Shown here: one piece after another, positions 34,777 to 42,731 of the stretch
Numbering within the stretch: the stretch's first letter is position 1
Layout: each line of letters starts with the position of its first letter
NCBI RefSeq assembly: GCF_004798685.1
Contig: NZ_CP039291.1
Coordinates: 3,596,001-3,660,000, forward strand
From: Cellulomonas shaoxiangyii
GTDB lineage: Bacteria > Actinomycetota > Actinomycetes > Actinomycetales > Cellulomonadaceae
Length of the DNA stretch: 64,000 nucleotides
Direction: 5' to 3'
Notes under the pieces: generated by a model
What the model saw: the letters and a program-made list of their open reading frames with translations, nothing else
What the model was told of the DNA's origin: nothing
Databases searched by the model: none
Program-made: the position numbers and the translations under genes

Positions 34777-35385
34777 ATGCCCAAGATCATCGGCGGATCG
34801 CTCCACGAGCACCGCGAGCAGACCCGCCTGCGGCTGTTCTCCGCCCTGTCCACGCTCATGTCCGAGCGCGGGTTCGACGGCATCACGCTCGCCGACATCG
34901 CCGCCGCCGCGGGCGTCGGGCGCACCGCGGTGTACAACCACTTCCCCGACAAGGAGGCGCTCCTGCTCGGGTTCATCACGCACGAGACCGAGCAGTACGC
35001 CGCCGGCCTGCAGGCGTCCCTCGACGACATCGACGACCCCGTCGAGCAGCTGCGCGCGTACGTCCGCGCGCAGGCCTCGCTGACCCGCGTCTACCACGTG
35101 GCCCCCGGCCCCGAGCTGCGGTCCGTGCTCTCCCGCGGCGCGCAGCAGCGCGTCCGCGAGCACGTCGGCGTCGTCGAGCAGATCCTGCGCCGGATCCTGG
35201 CCGCCGGGATCGAGTCCGGTGCGTTCCCCGAGCAGGACCTCGACACGACCGTGCCGCTCGTGAACGCGTGCCTGTCCGGCCGCAACCTGCCCGACGTCGA
35301 CGGCCCCGACCGTGAGCGGGCGGTCGGGCAGACGGAGACGTTCGTCCTGCGCGCGGTCGGTGCACCCGTGCCGGTGGCGGCCTGA
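34777..35385 (+). CDS. TetR-family transcriptional regulator
   Basis: A 202-residue TetR protein with helix-turn-helix GITLADIAAAAGVGRTAVYNHFPDKEALL. The rest is a helical ligand domain without recognisable ligand residues. The ATG at 34777 is preferred over an in-frame GTG at 34759 because the domain starts within 20 residues of it. CTGAC (34751-34755) and GTCAG (34771-34775) flank the presumed -10 region and could be operator arms. It is divergent from the GAF regulator gene. The methyltransferase reading frame begins at or just after its stop. Confidence 0.85.
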   Translation: MPKIIGGSLHEHREQTRLRLFSALSTLMSERGFDGITLADIAAAAGVGRTAVYNHFPDKEALLLGFITHETEQYAAGLQASLDDIDDPVEQLRAYVRAQASLTRVYHVAPGPELRSVLSRGAQQRVREHVGVVEQILRRILAAGIESGAFPEQDLDTTVPLVNACLSGRNLPDVDGPDRERAVGQTETFVLRAVGAPVPVAA

Positions 35386-35666
35386 GCGCCGCCCGCGGCG
35401 CCCGGCCGCAGCGGGGTGCGGGAGGCCCCGGCCGCGCCGCGCCGCCGCGCCGTGACGCCCCCGCGCGACGGCCCCAGCGCGCGACGACCACGCGGTCCGT
35501 CGCCCGGCGGCCGGAGGCGACCGCGGTCGAGCTGACGTTCCTGCCCGGCCTGCGCGACGTCCTCGCCGCCGAGGTCGCCGAGGTCCTGCCCGACGCGCGC
35601 GACCTGCACGACGTCCCCGGCCGGGACGACGCCGTCGCGCTGCGGCTGCCCGGCCCGCTGGCACCG
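35382..35666 (+). other. Coding-like upstream extension of the methyltransferase without an ATG/GTG/TTG start
   Basis: The methyltransferase frame stays open upstream of its first GTG. From 35520 on it translates as TAVELTFLPGLRDVLAAEVA, which reads as the start of a THUMP-type domain. From 35316 to 35667 this frame has no ATG, GTG or TTG. Only CTG codons are available: 35382, which overlaps the TetR stop as CTGA, or 35532, which has GGAGG (35512-35516) upstream. A frameshift is the other explanation. Confidence 0.6.
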
Positions 35667-36665
35667 GTGGTCCGGCTGCGCACGGCGGTCGCCGCGTGGG
35701 TCGTCGTGCACCTCGACGTGCCGCGCCCCAAGTCCATCGCGAGCCCCGAGCACCTGCAGCGCGTCGTCGACGCCGTGTACGCGTCCCTGCGCGTCGCCGG
35801 GTCCTCGACGTTCCGGTTCGAGGCCGCGGGCAGCGACTCCGCCGTGTTCGCGCGGCTCGCGGAGCTGCTGCACGAGGCGACCGGGCTGCGGCACGACGCC
35901 GCCCACGGCGACCTCGTCGTGCGCGTGCGGCGCGGGGTGCGCGGCGCCGGCGGCACGCGGCCCGGCGCCGGGCGGGGCGCCGTGGACCGCGCGCGTCGCA
36001 CCGGGGGCGACGAGGCGGACCCCGGCTGGGACGTGCTCGTCCGGGTGGGTCCGCGGCCGCTGTCGGCACGCACGTGGCGGGTCGTCGACTTCCCCGGGGC
36101 GGCGAACGCGACGATCGCGGCGGCGATGACCCGGCTCGCCGGCACGCGGGACGACGACCGCGTCCTCAACCTCATGTGCGGTTCGGGCACGCTGCTCGCC
36201 GAACGCCTGCTCGCGGCGCCGGCGGCCGCCTCGCTGGGCGTCGACCGCGCGCAGCCGGCGCTCGACGCGGCGCGCGCCAACCTGGAGGCGGCGGGGCTGC
36301 TCGGCCGGGCGTCGCGCACGGCCCTCGTGCGCGCGGACGCCACCGACGCGGCCGCCGTGCGGGACGCGGTGGACGCGCACCTCGCGGTCGACGACCGGCC
36401 GCCCGCGGCGGACCTCGTCCTGGCCGACCCGCCGTGGGGCACGCTGCACGGTTCGCACGCCGCGAGCCCGGCCCTGCACGCCGGGCTGCTGCGCGGCGCG
36501 CACGCCGTGACGGCGCCCGGTGCGCGCCTCGTCGTCCTCACGCACGAGGTGAAGGTGATGGAGCGCGTGGTGCGCGAGGCGGCCGACCTGTGGGCGCCCG
36601 TCACGACGACGCGCGTCTTCGCCAAGGGGCACCACCCGCGCGTGCACGTGCTGCGCCGGGTCTGA
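35667..36665 (+). CDS. THUMP-domain class I RNA methyltransferase (TRM11/RlmL-like)
   Basis: At least 332 residues of a SAM-dependent methyltransferase. The N-terminal part (KSIASPEHLQRVVDAVYASL, STFRFEAAGSDSAVFARL) is THUMP-like. The catalytic domain has the SAM motif VLNLMCGSGTLLAERL and the catalytic motif LVLADPPWGTLHG, the N/D-PP-Y/W type used for guanine or adenine N-methylation. Substrates in this family are tRNA or 23S rRNA; which one is not decidable. The GTG at 35667 is only the first canonical start; homology extends about 50 codons further upstream. Confidence 0.8.
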   Translation: MVRLRTAVAAWVVVHLDVPRPKSIASPEHLQRVVDAVYASLRVAGSSTFRFEAAGSDSAVFARLAELLHEATGLRHDAAHGDLVVRVRRGVRGAGGTRPGAGRGAVDRARRTGGDEADPGWDVLVRVGPRPLSARTWRVVDFPGAANATIAAAMTRLAGTRDDDRVLNLMCGSGTLLAERLLAAPAAASLGVDRAQPALDAARANLEAAGLLGRASRTALVRADATDAAAVRDAVDAHLAVDDRPPAADLVLADPPWGTLHGSHAASPALHAGLLRGAHAVTAPGARLVVLTHEVKVMERVVREAADLWAPVTTTRVFAKGHHPRVHVLRRV

Positions 36666-36674
36666 CCGCCGCGA

Positions 36675-36729
36675 CGCCGCACGCCGCACGCCGCCGTCGC
36701 CGCACGCCGCACGCCACCGTCGCCGCACG
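36675..36729. repeat. 23-bp GC-rich tandem repeat, 2.4 copies
   Basis: The unit starting CGCCGCACGCCGCACG occupies 36675-36697 and 36698-36720 with one mismatch, followed by nine further bases. It lies just after the methyltransferase stop. Confidence 0.85.
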
Positions 36730-36740
36730 TCGCGGCCGTC

Positions 36741-36765
36741 GAACCGCTTCACCGCGAATCGCTTC
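36741..36765. promoter_or_regulatory. Pair of GAANCGCTTC elements upstream of LPMO1
   Basis: GAACCGCTTC (36741-36750) and GAATCGCTTC (36756-36765) are 15 bp apart, each followed by AC. They begin 156 and 141 bp before the LPMO1 ATG. Similar elements lie at comparable distances from the two other LPMO genes. Their binder is unknown. Confidence 0.5.
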
Positions 36766-36896
36766 ACGGCCTTCCGCCGCCCGCCCACGGGCGACGAGCG
36801 TGGGCGCCGACGCGCCCTCGCCGCCGCGGCACGGCAGCGTCGCCGGACCCCGCGGCGGCATCCCCGCAGCGCGTCCCGACCCCACGGGAGACCCGC

Positions 36897-38000
36897 ATGA
36901 CCTGGAGAACCCGGCTGCGCACGCTCGCGCTCGCCGTCCCGCTGGCCGTCGCCGCCACGACCGTCGTCGCCGCCGTGCCCGCCGCGGCGCACGGCTCCGT
37001 GACGGACCCGCCGACGCGCAACTACCGCTGCTGGAACGTCTGGGGGTCCCGCTTCCAGGACCCCGCGATGGCCACGCAGGACCCCATGTGCTGGCAGGCC
37101 TGGCAGGCCGACACGAGCGCGATGTGGAACTGGAACGGCCTGTACCACGAGGGCATCGGCGGCCGGCACGAGGAGCTCATCCCCGACGGCCAGCTCTGCT
37201 CGGGCGGGCGCACGGAGGGCGGTCGGTACGACGCCATGGACACGCCCGGCCCGTGGATCGCGACCACCGTCCCGACCCGGTTCACGCTGACGCTCACCGA
37301 CCAGGCCCAGCACGGCGCCGACTACCTGCGCGTCTACGTCACGAAGCCCGGTTTCGACCCGACGCGCGCCGCGCCCGCGTGGTCGGACATGCAGCTGCTC
37401 AAGGTCACCGGCCGGTACGCCCCCGCGGCCGAGTACCGCGCCGACGTCGACCTGACCGGCCGCTCGGGCCGCGCGATCCTCTACACGATCTGGCAGGCCA
37501 GCCACTCCGACCAGCCGTACTACCTGTGCTCCGACATCAGCATCGGCGGGCCGGCCCCGACACCGACGGCCACGCCCACCCCGACGCCGACCGCCACGGC
37601 GACGGCCACCCCGCGGCCGACGCCGACGGCCACGCCCACGCCCACACCCACCCGGACGGCCACGCCCACGCCGACGCCCACCCGGACGGCGACGCCGACC
37701 CCCACGCCCACCACCACCCCCGGCACGGGGGCCTGCACGGCGGCGGTCCGCGTGGTCGGCTCGTGGCCCGGCGGCTGGCAGGGCGAGCTGACGGTCACCG
37801 CGGGGGCGGCCGGCACGACCGGCTGGCGGGCGACCGTCGCCGGCGCGACGGTGACCCAGGCGTGGAACGCGTCGGCGTCCGGCGGCGCGCTCACGAACGC
37901 GTCGTGGAACGGCACGCTCGCACCGGGCGCCAGCGCGACGGCGGGCTTCCTCGCCTCGGGCACGCCCGGCACCCCGACGGCCACGTGCGCGGGCGCCTGA
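36897..38000 (+). CDS. LPMO1: secreted AA10 lytic polysaccharide monooxygenase with CBM2
   Basis: A 367-residue secreted copper enzyme that oxidatively cleaves cellulose (or chitin). The signal peptide ends PAAA, leaving His32 as the mature N-terminus (HGSVTDPPTRNY). With His139 in QHGADYLRVY it forms the histidine brace. The end of the AA10 domain, QPYYLCSDI, places a Tyr where many AA10 enzymes have the axial Phe. The catalytic domain resembles Thermobifida fusca LPMO10A (E7) as I recall it. A PT-repeat linker (about 217-280) leads to a CBM2-type domain (ACTAAVRVVGSWPGGWQGEL). The ATG at 36897 has GGGAG upstream. Confidence 0.95.
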   Translation: MTWRTRLRTLALAVPLAVAATTVVAAVPAAAHGSVTDPPTRNYRCWNVWGSRFQDPAMATQDPMCWQAWQADTSAMWNWNGLYHEGIGGRHEELIPDGQLCSGGRTEGGRYDAMDTPGPWIATTVPTRFTLTLTDQAQHGADYLRVYVTKPGFDPTRAAPAWSDMQLLKVTGRYAPAAEYRADVDLTGRSGRAILYTIWQASHSDQPYYLCSDISIGGPAPTPTATPTPTPTATATATPRPTPTATPTPTPTRTATPTPTPTRTATPTPTPTTTPGTGACTAAVRVVGSWPGGWQGELTVTAGAAGTTGWRATVAGATVTQAWNASASGGALTNASWNGTLAPGASATAGFLASGTPGTPTATCAGA

Positions 38001-38044
38001 CGCCCGGCACCCGGTAGGCAGGCCGGCAACCCGGCTCCTACGAT

Positions 38045-38076
38045 CGCGGCGGGGGCGACGTCTCGTCCCCGCCGCG
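38045..38076 (+). terminator. Hairpin after LPMO1
   Basis: CGCGGCGGGG (38045-38054) is perfectly complementary to CCCCGCCGCG (38067-38076) around a 12-base loop. It starts 44 bases after the LPMO1 stop and before the flavoprotein gene. There is no T-tract. Confidence 0.6.
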
Positions 38077-38151
38077 AGACCGTCATCGAGGGGACGTGAG
38101 GTCCCCCGGGCGGCGGTCTCACGGGTCCGGGCGCTGCCGGAGGGGGTGGGC

Positions 38152-39414
38152 GTGACGTCCTCCGGCACCGGGGGCACGGCCGACCGGACGACCTGCGCCG
38201 TCGTCGGCGGCGGGCCGGCCGGGCTCGTCCTCGGCCTCCTGCTGGCGCGCGCGGGCGTCCGGGTCACCGTGCTCGAGAAGCACGCCGACTTCCTGCGGGA
38301 CTTCCGGGGCGACACCGTCCACCCGTCGACGCTCGCCATGCTGGACGACCTCGGCCTCGGTGAGCGGTTCGCCGCACTGCCGCACTCGCGCCTCGCGCGC
38401 ATCACGGTGCCGGCCGACGGCGGCGAGGTGGTCGTGGCCGACTTCGGGCGGCTGCCGCTGCGGCACCCGTACATCGCGATGGTCCCGCAGTGGGACCTGC
38501 TGAACCTGCTGGCGGACGCCGCGGCCGAGGAGCCGACGTTCGAGCTGCGGACGCGGCACGAGGTCACGGGCGTGGTGCGCGACGGCGAGCGCGTCGTCGG
38601 GGTCGACGTCGCCACGCCGGACGGCCCCCGGCGGCTGCTCGCCGACCTCGTCGTGGCGTGCGACGGGCGCTGGTCGACCGTCCGCCGCGCGGTCGGGCTG
38701 CCGTCGCGGCGGTGGCCCGTGCCGTTCGACGTGTGGTGGGTGCGCGTGCCGACCCGGCACCGGGTCGGTGAGGCGCTGCTGCCGCGGCTCGGGGTCGGGC
38801 GCGCCGCCGTCGCCATCCCGCGCGAGGGGTACCTGCAGGTCGCCTACCTGGGGCACAAGGGCACGGACACCGTGCGGCGCGCGCGGGGCGTCGCGGCGTT
38901 CCGCGCGGAGGTGGCCGCGCTCGTGCCCGAGGTCGCCGACGACGTGGCGGCGATCGCGTCGATGGACGACGTCAAGCACCTCGACGTGCGCCTCGACCGG
39001 CTGCGCCGCTGGCACGCGCCCGGCGTGCTGTGCATCGGCGACGCCGCGCACGCGATGTCGCCGGTCGGCGGCGTCGGCATCAACCTCGCCGTGCAGGACG
39101 CCGTCGCCGCGGCCCGCCTGCTCGCGGCGCCCCTGCGCCGCGGGGCGCTCACCGGCCGGGCCGGGGACCGCGTGCTGGCGCGCATCCGGCGTCGGCGGCT
39201 CATGCCGACGGTCCTCGTGCAGGCCGCCCAGCGGGTCGTGCACGCCGCGGTGATCCGGCCCGCGCTCGACGGCCGGCTCACCGTCCCGCCGGGTGCGGCG
39301 CTCGGGGTGCTGCGCCGCGTGCCGGCGCTCACCGCGCTGCCCGCGGCGTTCGTCGGGATCGGCCCACGGCCCGAGCGCGTCCCGTCGTGGGCACGGCGCC
39401 CCCGGACCGGCTGA
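38152..39414 (+). CDS. FAD-dependent aromatic-hydroxylase-like oxidoreductase
   Basis: A 420-residue class A flavoprotein monooxygenase-like protein. The dinucleotide fold has CAVVGGGPAGLVLGLLLA. The DG motif is VVACDGRWSTVRRAVGL and the GD motif is VLCIGDAAHAMSPVGGVGINLAVQDAV. The start motifs and ARAGVRVTVLEKHADFLRDFRGDTVHP resemble PHBH/UbiH relatives annotated as FAD-dependent oxidoreductases. The substrate is unknown. The GTG at 38152 is chosen because GGAGG lies eight bases upstream; the GTG at 38146 would be too close to it. It sits between two LPMO genes, but a direct link is not evident. Confidence 0.82.
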   Translation: MTSSGTGGTADRTTCAVVGGGPAGLVLGLLLARAGVRVTVLEKHADFLRDFRGDTVHPSTLAMLDDLGLGERFAALPHSRLARITVPADGGEVVVADFGRLPLRHPYIAMVPQWDLLNLLADAAAEEPTFELRTRHEVTGVVRDGERVVGVDVATPDGPRRLLADLVVACDGRWSTVRRAVGLPSRRWPVPFDVWWVRVPTRHRVGEALLPRLGVGRAAVAIPREGYLQVAYLGHKGTDTVRRARGVAAFRAEVAALVPEVADDVAAIASMDDVKHLDVRLDRLRRWHAPGVLCIGDAAHAMSPVGGVGINLAVQDAVAAARLLAAPLRRGALTGRAGDRVLARIRRRRLMPTVLVQAAQRVVHAAVIRPALDGRLTVPPGAALGVLRRVPALTALPAAFVGIGPRPERVPSWARRPRTG

Positions 39415-39422
39415 AACGGTTA
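39413..39422. promoter_or_regulatory. GAAACGGTTA element upstream of LPMO2
   Basis: A near-palindrome of the GAANCGNTTC type, 138 bp before the LPMO2 ATG. It overlaps the stop of the flavoprotein gene (TGA at 39412-39414). Confidence 0.45.
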
Positions 39423-39550
39423 GCCCCCTGCCGCTGGGCGGTCGCGCGGCGCACCGTGGGAGCGACCCGCGGTGCCCCTCGGCCCGGACCTCGACATCGT
39501 TGTCGTTCCGACGGCCGGCACCGACCCTCAGCGGACAGGAGAACCCCCGC

Positions 39551-40636
39551 ATGCCCATCCGCGCGCGTGACCGGCTGCGCCGGCTCGCACTCGCCCTCCC
39601 CGTCGCGGTGCTCGCGGCCGGGCTCGGCGCCACCCTCGCCGCCACCCCCGCGGCCGCCCACGGTTCCGTCACCGACCCGCCCACCCGCAACTACGGCTGC
39701 TGGGAGCGCTGGGGCGACAACCACCTCGACCCGGCGATGGCCCAGCAGGACCCCATGTGCTACCAGGCGTGGCAGGCCAACCCGAACACGATGTGGAACT
39801 GGAACGGCCTCTTCCGTGAGGGCGTCGGCGGCCGCCACGAGGCCGTGATCCCCAACGGCCAGCTCTGCTCGGGCGGCCGGACGCAGAACGCCCTGTACGG
39901 GTCGCTCGACACCCCGGGCGCGTGGGTCATGAAGAGCGTCCCGACGAACTTCACGCTCACCCTGACGGACAGCGCGAAGCACGGCGCCGACTACCTGCGC
40001 GTGTACGTCTCGAAGGCGGGCTTCGACCCGACCCGCGAGGCGCTCGGCTGGGACGACCTCGACCTGGTCAAGGAGACGGGGCGCTACGGCACCACCGGGC
40101 TCTACCAGACGGACGTGAACCTGGCGGGCCGCTCGGGCCGTGCGGTGCTCTTCACGGTGTGGCAGGCCAGCCACCTCGACCAGCCGTACTACCTGTGCTC
40201 CGACATCAACATCGGCGGCACGGCGAACCCGAACCCGACGACGCCGGCCCCGCAGCCGACGACGCCGGCTCCCCAGCCCACGACGCCCGCTCCCACCACG
40301 CCGGCTCCCCAGCCGACGACACCGGCTCCGACCACCCCGGCCCCGCAGCCGACGACCCCCACGGGCGCCTGCTCCGCGACGGTCTCGGTGACGAGCTCGT
40401 GGAACAACGGCTACCAGGCGGACGTGCGGGTCACGGCCGGCTCGGCCGGCGTCAACGGCTGGAGGGTCACGGTGAACGGCGCGACCATCACGCAGTCGTG
40501 GAACGTCAGCGCGTCCGGCAACGTCCTGTCCAACGTCGCGTGGAACGGGCGGCTCGCCGCCAGCGCCTCGACCAGCTTCGGCTTCCTCGGCTCGGGCTCC
40601 TCGTCCGGTCTGACGGCCACCTGCGCCGCGGCGTGA
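39551..40636 (+). CDS. LPMO2: secreted AA10 lytic polysaccharide monooxygenase with CBM2
   Basis: A 361-residue paralogue of LPMO1 with the same layout. The signal peptide ends PAAA before His37, the mature N-terminus, and the second copper ligand is His144 in KHGADYLRVY. The AA10 domain aligns with LPMO1 without gaps through this region. The linker differs: it is built of TTPAPQP repeats rather than PTPT. The C-terminal CBM2-type domain begins ACSATVSVTSSWNNGYQADV. The ATG at 39551 has AGGAG upstream. A strong hairpin lies about 50 bp after the stop, so it is probably transcribed alone. Confidence 0.95.
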   Translation: MPIRARDRLRRLALALPVAVLAAGLGATLAATPAAAHGSVTDPPTRNYGCWERWGDNHLDPAMAQQDPMCYQAWQANPNTMWNWNGLFREGVGGRHEAVIPNGQLCSGGRTQNALYGSLDTPGAWVMKSVPTNFTLTLTDSAKHGADYLRVYVSKAGFDPTREALGWDDLDLVKETGRYGTTGLYQTDVNLAGRSGRAVLFTVWQASHLDQPYYLCSDINIGGTANPNPTTPAPQPTTPAPQPTTPAPTTPAPQPTTPAPTTPAPQPTTPTGACSATVSVTSSWNNGYQADVRVTAGSAGVNGWRVTVNGATITQSWNVSASGNVLSNVAWNGRLAASASTSFGFLGSGSSSGLTATCAAA

Positions 40637-40688
40637 CCCCCTCGGCCTGATGACCGGCAGCACGCCGGACGCCGGGCCACGCACCACC

Positions 40689-40729
40689 CGAGGCCCGGGT
40701 GCAGCCCTCTCCGCTGCACCCGGGCCTCG
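40689..40729 (+). terminator. Strong 16-bp hairpin after LPMO2
   Basis: CGAGGCCCGGGTGCAG (40689-40704) is perfectly complementary to CTGCACCCGGGCCTCG (40714-40729) with a nine-base loop. It lies 52 bases after the LPMO2 stop and before the next gene's start. Confidence 0.8.
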
Positions 40730-40794
40730 TGGCGTCCGGGCGCGTGCGACGGACGCCCCGACGCTGCCGCCCGCGTGTCGTGTTCACTACTGCC

Positions 40795-42711
40795 GTGACG
40801 ACGAGCAGCACCCGACTCCCCCGCGTCCGCGCCTCCGAGCTCGTGGGCCGCGGCTGGCTCAACACCGGCGGGCGGGACGTGACGCTGGCCGACCTGCGCG
40901 GCAAGGTCGTCGTCCTCGACTTCTGGACGTTCTGCTGCATCAACTGCCTGCACGTCCTCGACGAGCTGCGCGAGCTCGAGGAGCGGCACCGGGACGTGCT
41001 CGTCATCATCGGCGTGCACTCGCCGAAGTTCGTGCACGAGGCCGACCCGGTGGCGATCGCCGCGGCGGTGGAGCGGTACGAGGTGCACCACCCCGTGCTG
41101 GACGACCCCGAGCTCGTCACGTGGCAGGCGTACACCGCGCGCGCGTGGCCGACGCTCGTCGTGGTCGACCCCGAGGGCTACGTCGTCGCGCAGATGGCCG
41201 GCGAGGGGCACGCGCACGCGGTCGAGGCGCTGGTCGACGAGCTCGTCGCGGAGCACGAGGCGAAGGGCACGCTGCACCGCGGCTCGGGCCCGTACGTGCC
41301 GCCGGCGCCGCAGCCGTCGACGCTGCGGTTCCCCGCCAAGGCGGTCGAGCTGCCGGGCGGGACGCTGCTCGTCGCGGACGCCGGGCACCACGCGCTCACC
41401 GAGGTCGCCGCGGACGGCGGGACGCCCGTGCGCCGGATCGGGTCGGGGCAGCGCGGACTGGCCGACGGGGGCCCCGACGAGGCCCGGTTCAGCGAGCCGA
41501 ACGGGCTGTGCCTCGTGCCGGAGGAGCTGCGCGAGCGGCTCGGGTACGACGTGCTGGTCGCCGACACCGTCAACCACGCGCTGCGCGGCGTGCGGCTCGC
41601 CGACGGCCACGTGACGACGGTCGCGGGCACCGGCGAGCAGTACATGGTCAGCGCGGTGGACAACGTGCGACCGGCGGACGCCGCCGCCCCCGCCGAGAAC
41701 GGCGTCGGCGACGTGTGGCCGGCGCGGCAGGTCAAGCTGTCGTCGCCGTGGGACGTGGCGTGGTCGCCCGCGGCCGGCGCGTTCGTCGTCGCGATGGCCG
41801 GCAACCACACGCTGTGGGCGTTCGACGCGGTCGCGGGCACGGTCGCGTACCTCGCGGGGACGATGAACGAGGGCCTCCTCGACGGTGCGCCGGCCGACTC
41901 GTGGTTCGCGCAGCCGTCAGGGCTGTCGGTCGCCGCGGACGGGCGGATCTGGCTCGCGGACGCCGAGACGTCGGCGCTGCGGTGGGTCGACCCCGCCGAC
42001 GCGTCCGTCACGACCGTCGCCGGCACGGGCCTGTTCGACTTCGGGCACCGGGACGGCGCCGCCGACCAGGCGCTGTTCCAGCACCCGCTCGGCGTCGCGG
42101 CGCTGCCCGACGGCTCGGTCCTGGTGGCGGACACCTACAACGGCGCGCTGCGCCGCTGGACGTCCGGCACCGACGGCGGCCCGGGCGAGGTGACGACGCT
42201 CGCGACCGACCTCGCCGAGCCCAGCGGCCTGGTGCTGCCCGCGGGCGACGCCGACCACGTGCTCGTCGTCGAGTCCGCCGCGCACCGGCTCACGCGCGTG
42301 CCGCTGCCGGCCGGCGCCGCCGGCACGCACGTGGACGGCGGCGCGCACCGCACGCAGCGCCCGGTGACCGAGGTCGCGGCCGGCGAGCTGCGCCTCGACG
42401 TGGTGTTCACGCCCGCGCCGGGGCAGAAGCTGGACCTGCGGTGGGGGCCGTCGACGTCGCTGCGCGTGTCGTCCACGCCACCCGGGCTGCTGCTCGACGG
42501 CGCCGGCGACGACGTCGAGCTGACGCGCACGCTGCGCCTGGACCCGGCGGTCGGCGAGGGCGTCCTGCACGTCACCGCGCGCGCCGCGTCCTGCGACGAC
42601 GACCCGGCCGTCGAGCACCCCGCGTGCCACCTCGCCGCGCAGGACTGGGGCGTGCCGGTGCGCGTCGTCGACGGCGCGCCGGACGTCCTCACGCTGCCGC
42701 TGCTGGGCTGA
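40795..42711 (+). CDS. Thioredoxin-like/NHL-repeat protein (NHLRC2-like)
   Basis: A 638-residue protein. The N-terminal 150 residues are a thioredoxin fold with LADLRGKVVVLDFWTFCCINCLHVL, where CINC is the CxxC pair. The middle is a beta-propeller with NHL-type blades (LLVADAGHHALTEV, LVADTVNHALRGV, WLADAETSALRWV, LVADTYNGALRRW). The last 150 residues are an extra beta domain. This order matches NHLRC2-like proteins, whose role is poorly defined. There is no signal peptide. The GTG at 40795 is chosen because the open frame upstream runs through the LPMO2 terminator. Confidence 0.88.
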   Translation: MTTSSTRLPRVRASELVGRGWLNTGGRDVTLADLRGKVVVLDFWTFCCINCLHVLDELRELEERHRDVLVIIGVHSPKFVHEADPVAIAAAVERYEVHHPVLDDPELVTWQAYTARAWPTLVVVDPEGYVVAQMAGEGHAHAVEALVDELVAEHEAKGTLHRGSGPYVPPAPQPSTLRFPAKAVELPGGTLLVADAGHHALTEVAADGGTPVRRIGSGQRGLADGGPDEARFSEPNGLCLVPEELRERLGYDVLVADTVNHALRGVRLADGHVTTVAGTGEQYMVSAVDNVRPADAAAPAENGVGDVWPARQVKLSSPWDVAWSPAAGAFVVAMAGNHTLWAFDAVAGTVAYLAGTMNEGLLDGAPADSWFAQPSGLSVAADGRIWLADAETSALRWVDPADASVTTVAGTGLFDFGHRDGAADQALFQHPLGVAALPDGSVLVADTYNGALRRWTSGTDGGPGEVTTLATDLAEPSGLVLPAGDADHVLVVESAAHRLTRVPLPAGAAGTHVDGGAHRTQRPVTEVAAGELRLDVVFTPAPGQKLDLRWGPSTSLRVSSTPPGLLLDGAGDDVELTRTLRLDPAVGEGVLHVTARAASCDDDPAVEHPACHLAAQDWGVPVRVVDGAPDVLTLPLLG

Positions 42712-42731
42712 CGCCCGTCCGTCGCGTGGCG

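Noticed and set aside
37556..37720. CRISPR-like or satellite repeats in the LPMO genes
   Set aside because: The repeats at 37556-37720, 40230-40365 and 45105-45285 encode PT-rich interdomain linkers in frame. There are no unique spacers between constant repeats.
40699..40795. Upstream start (GTG 40699) for the thioredoxin/NHL protein
   Set aside because: It falls inside the 16-bp terminator hairpin of LPMO2. The thioredoxin domain begins right after the GTG at 40795.
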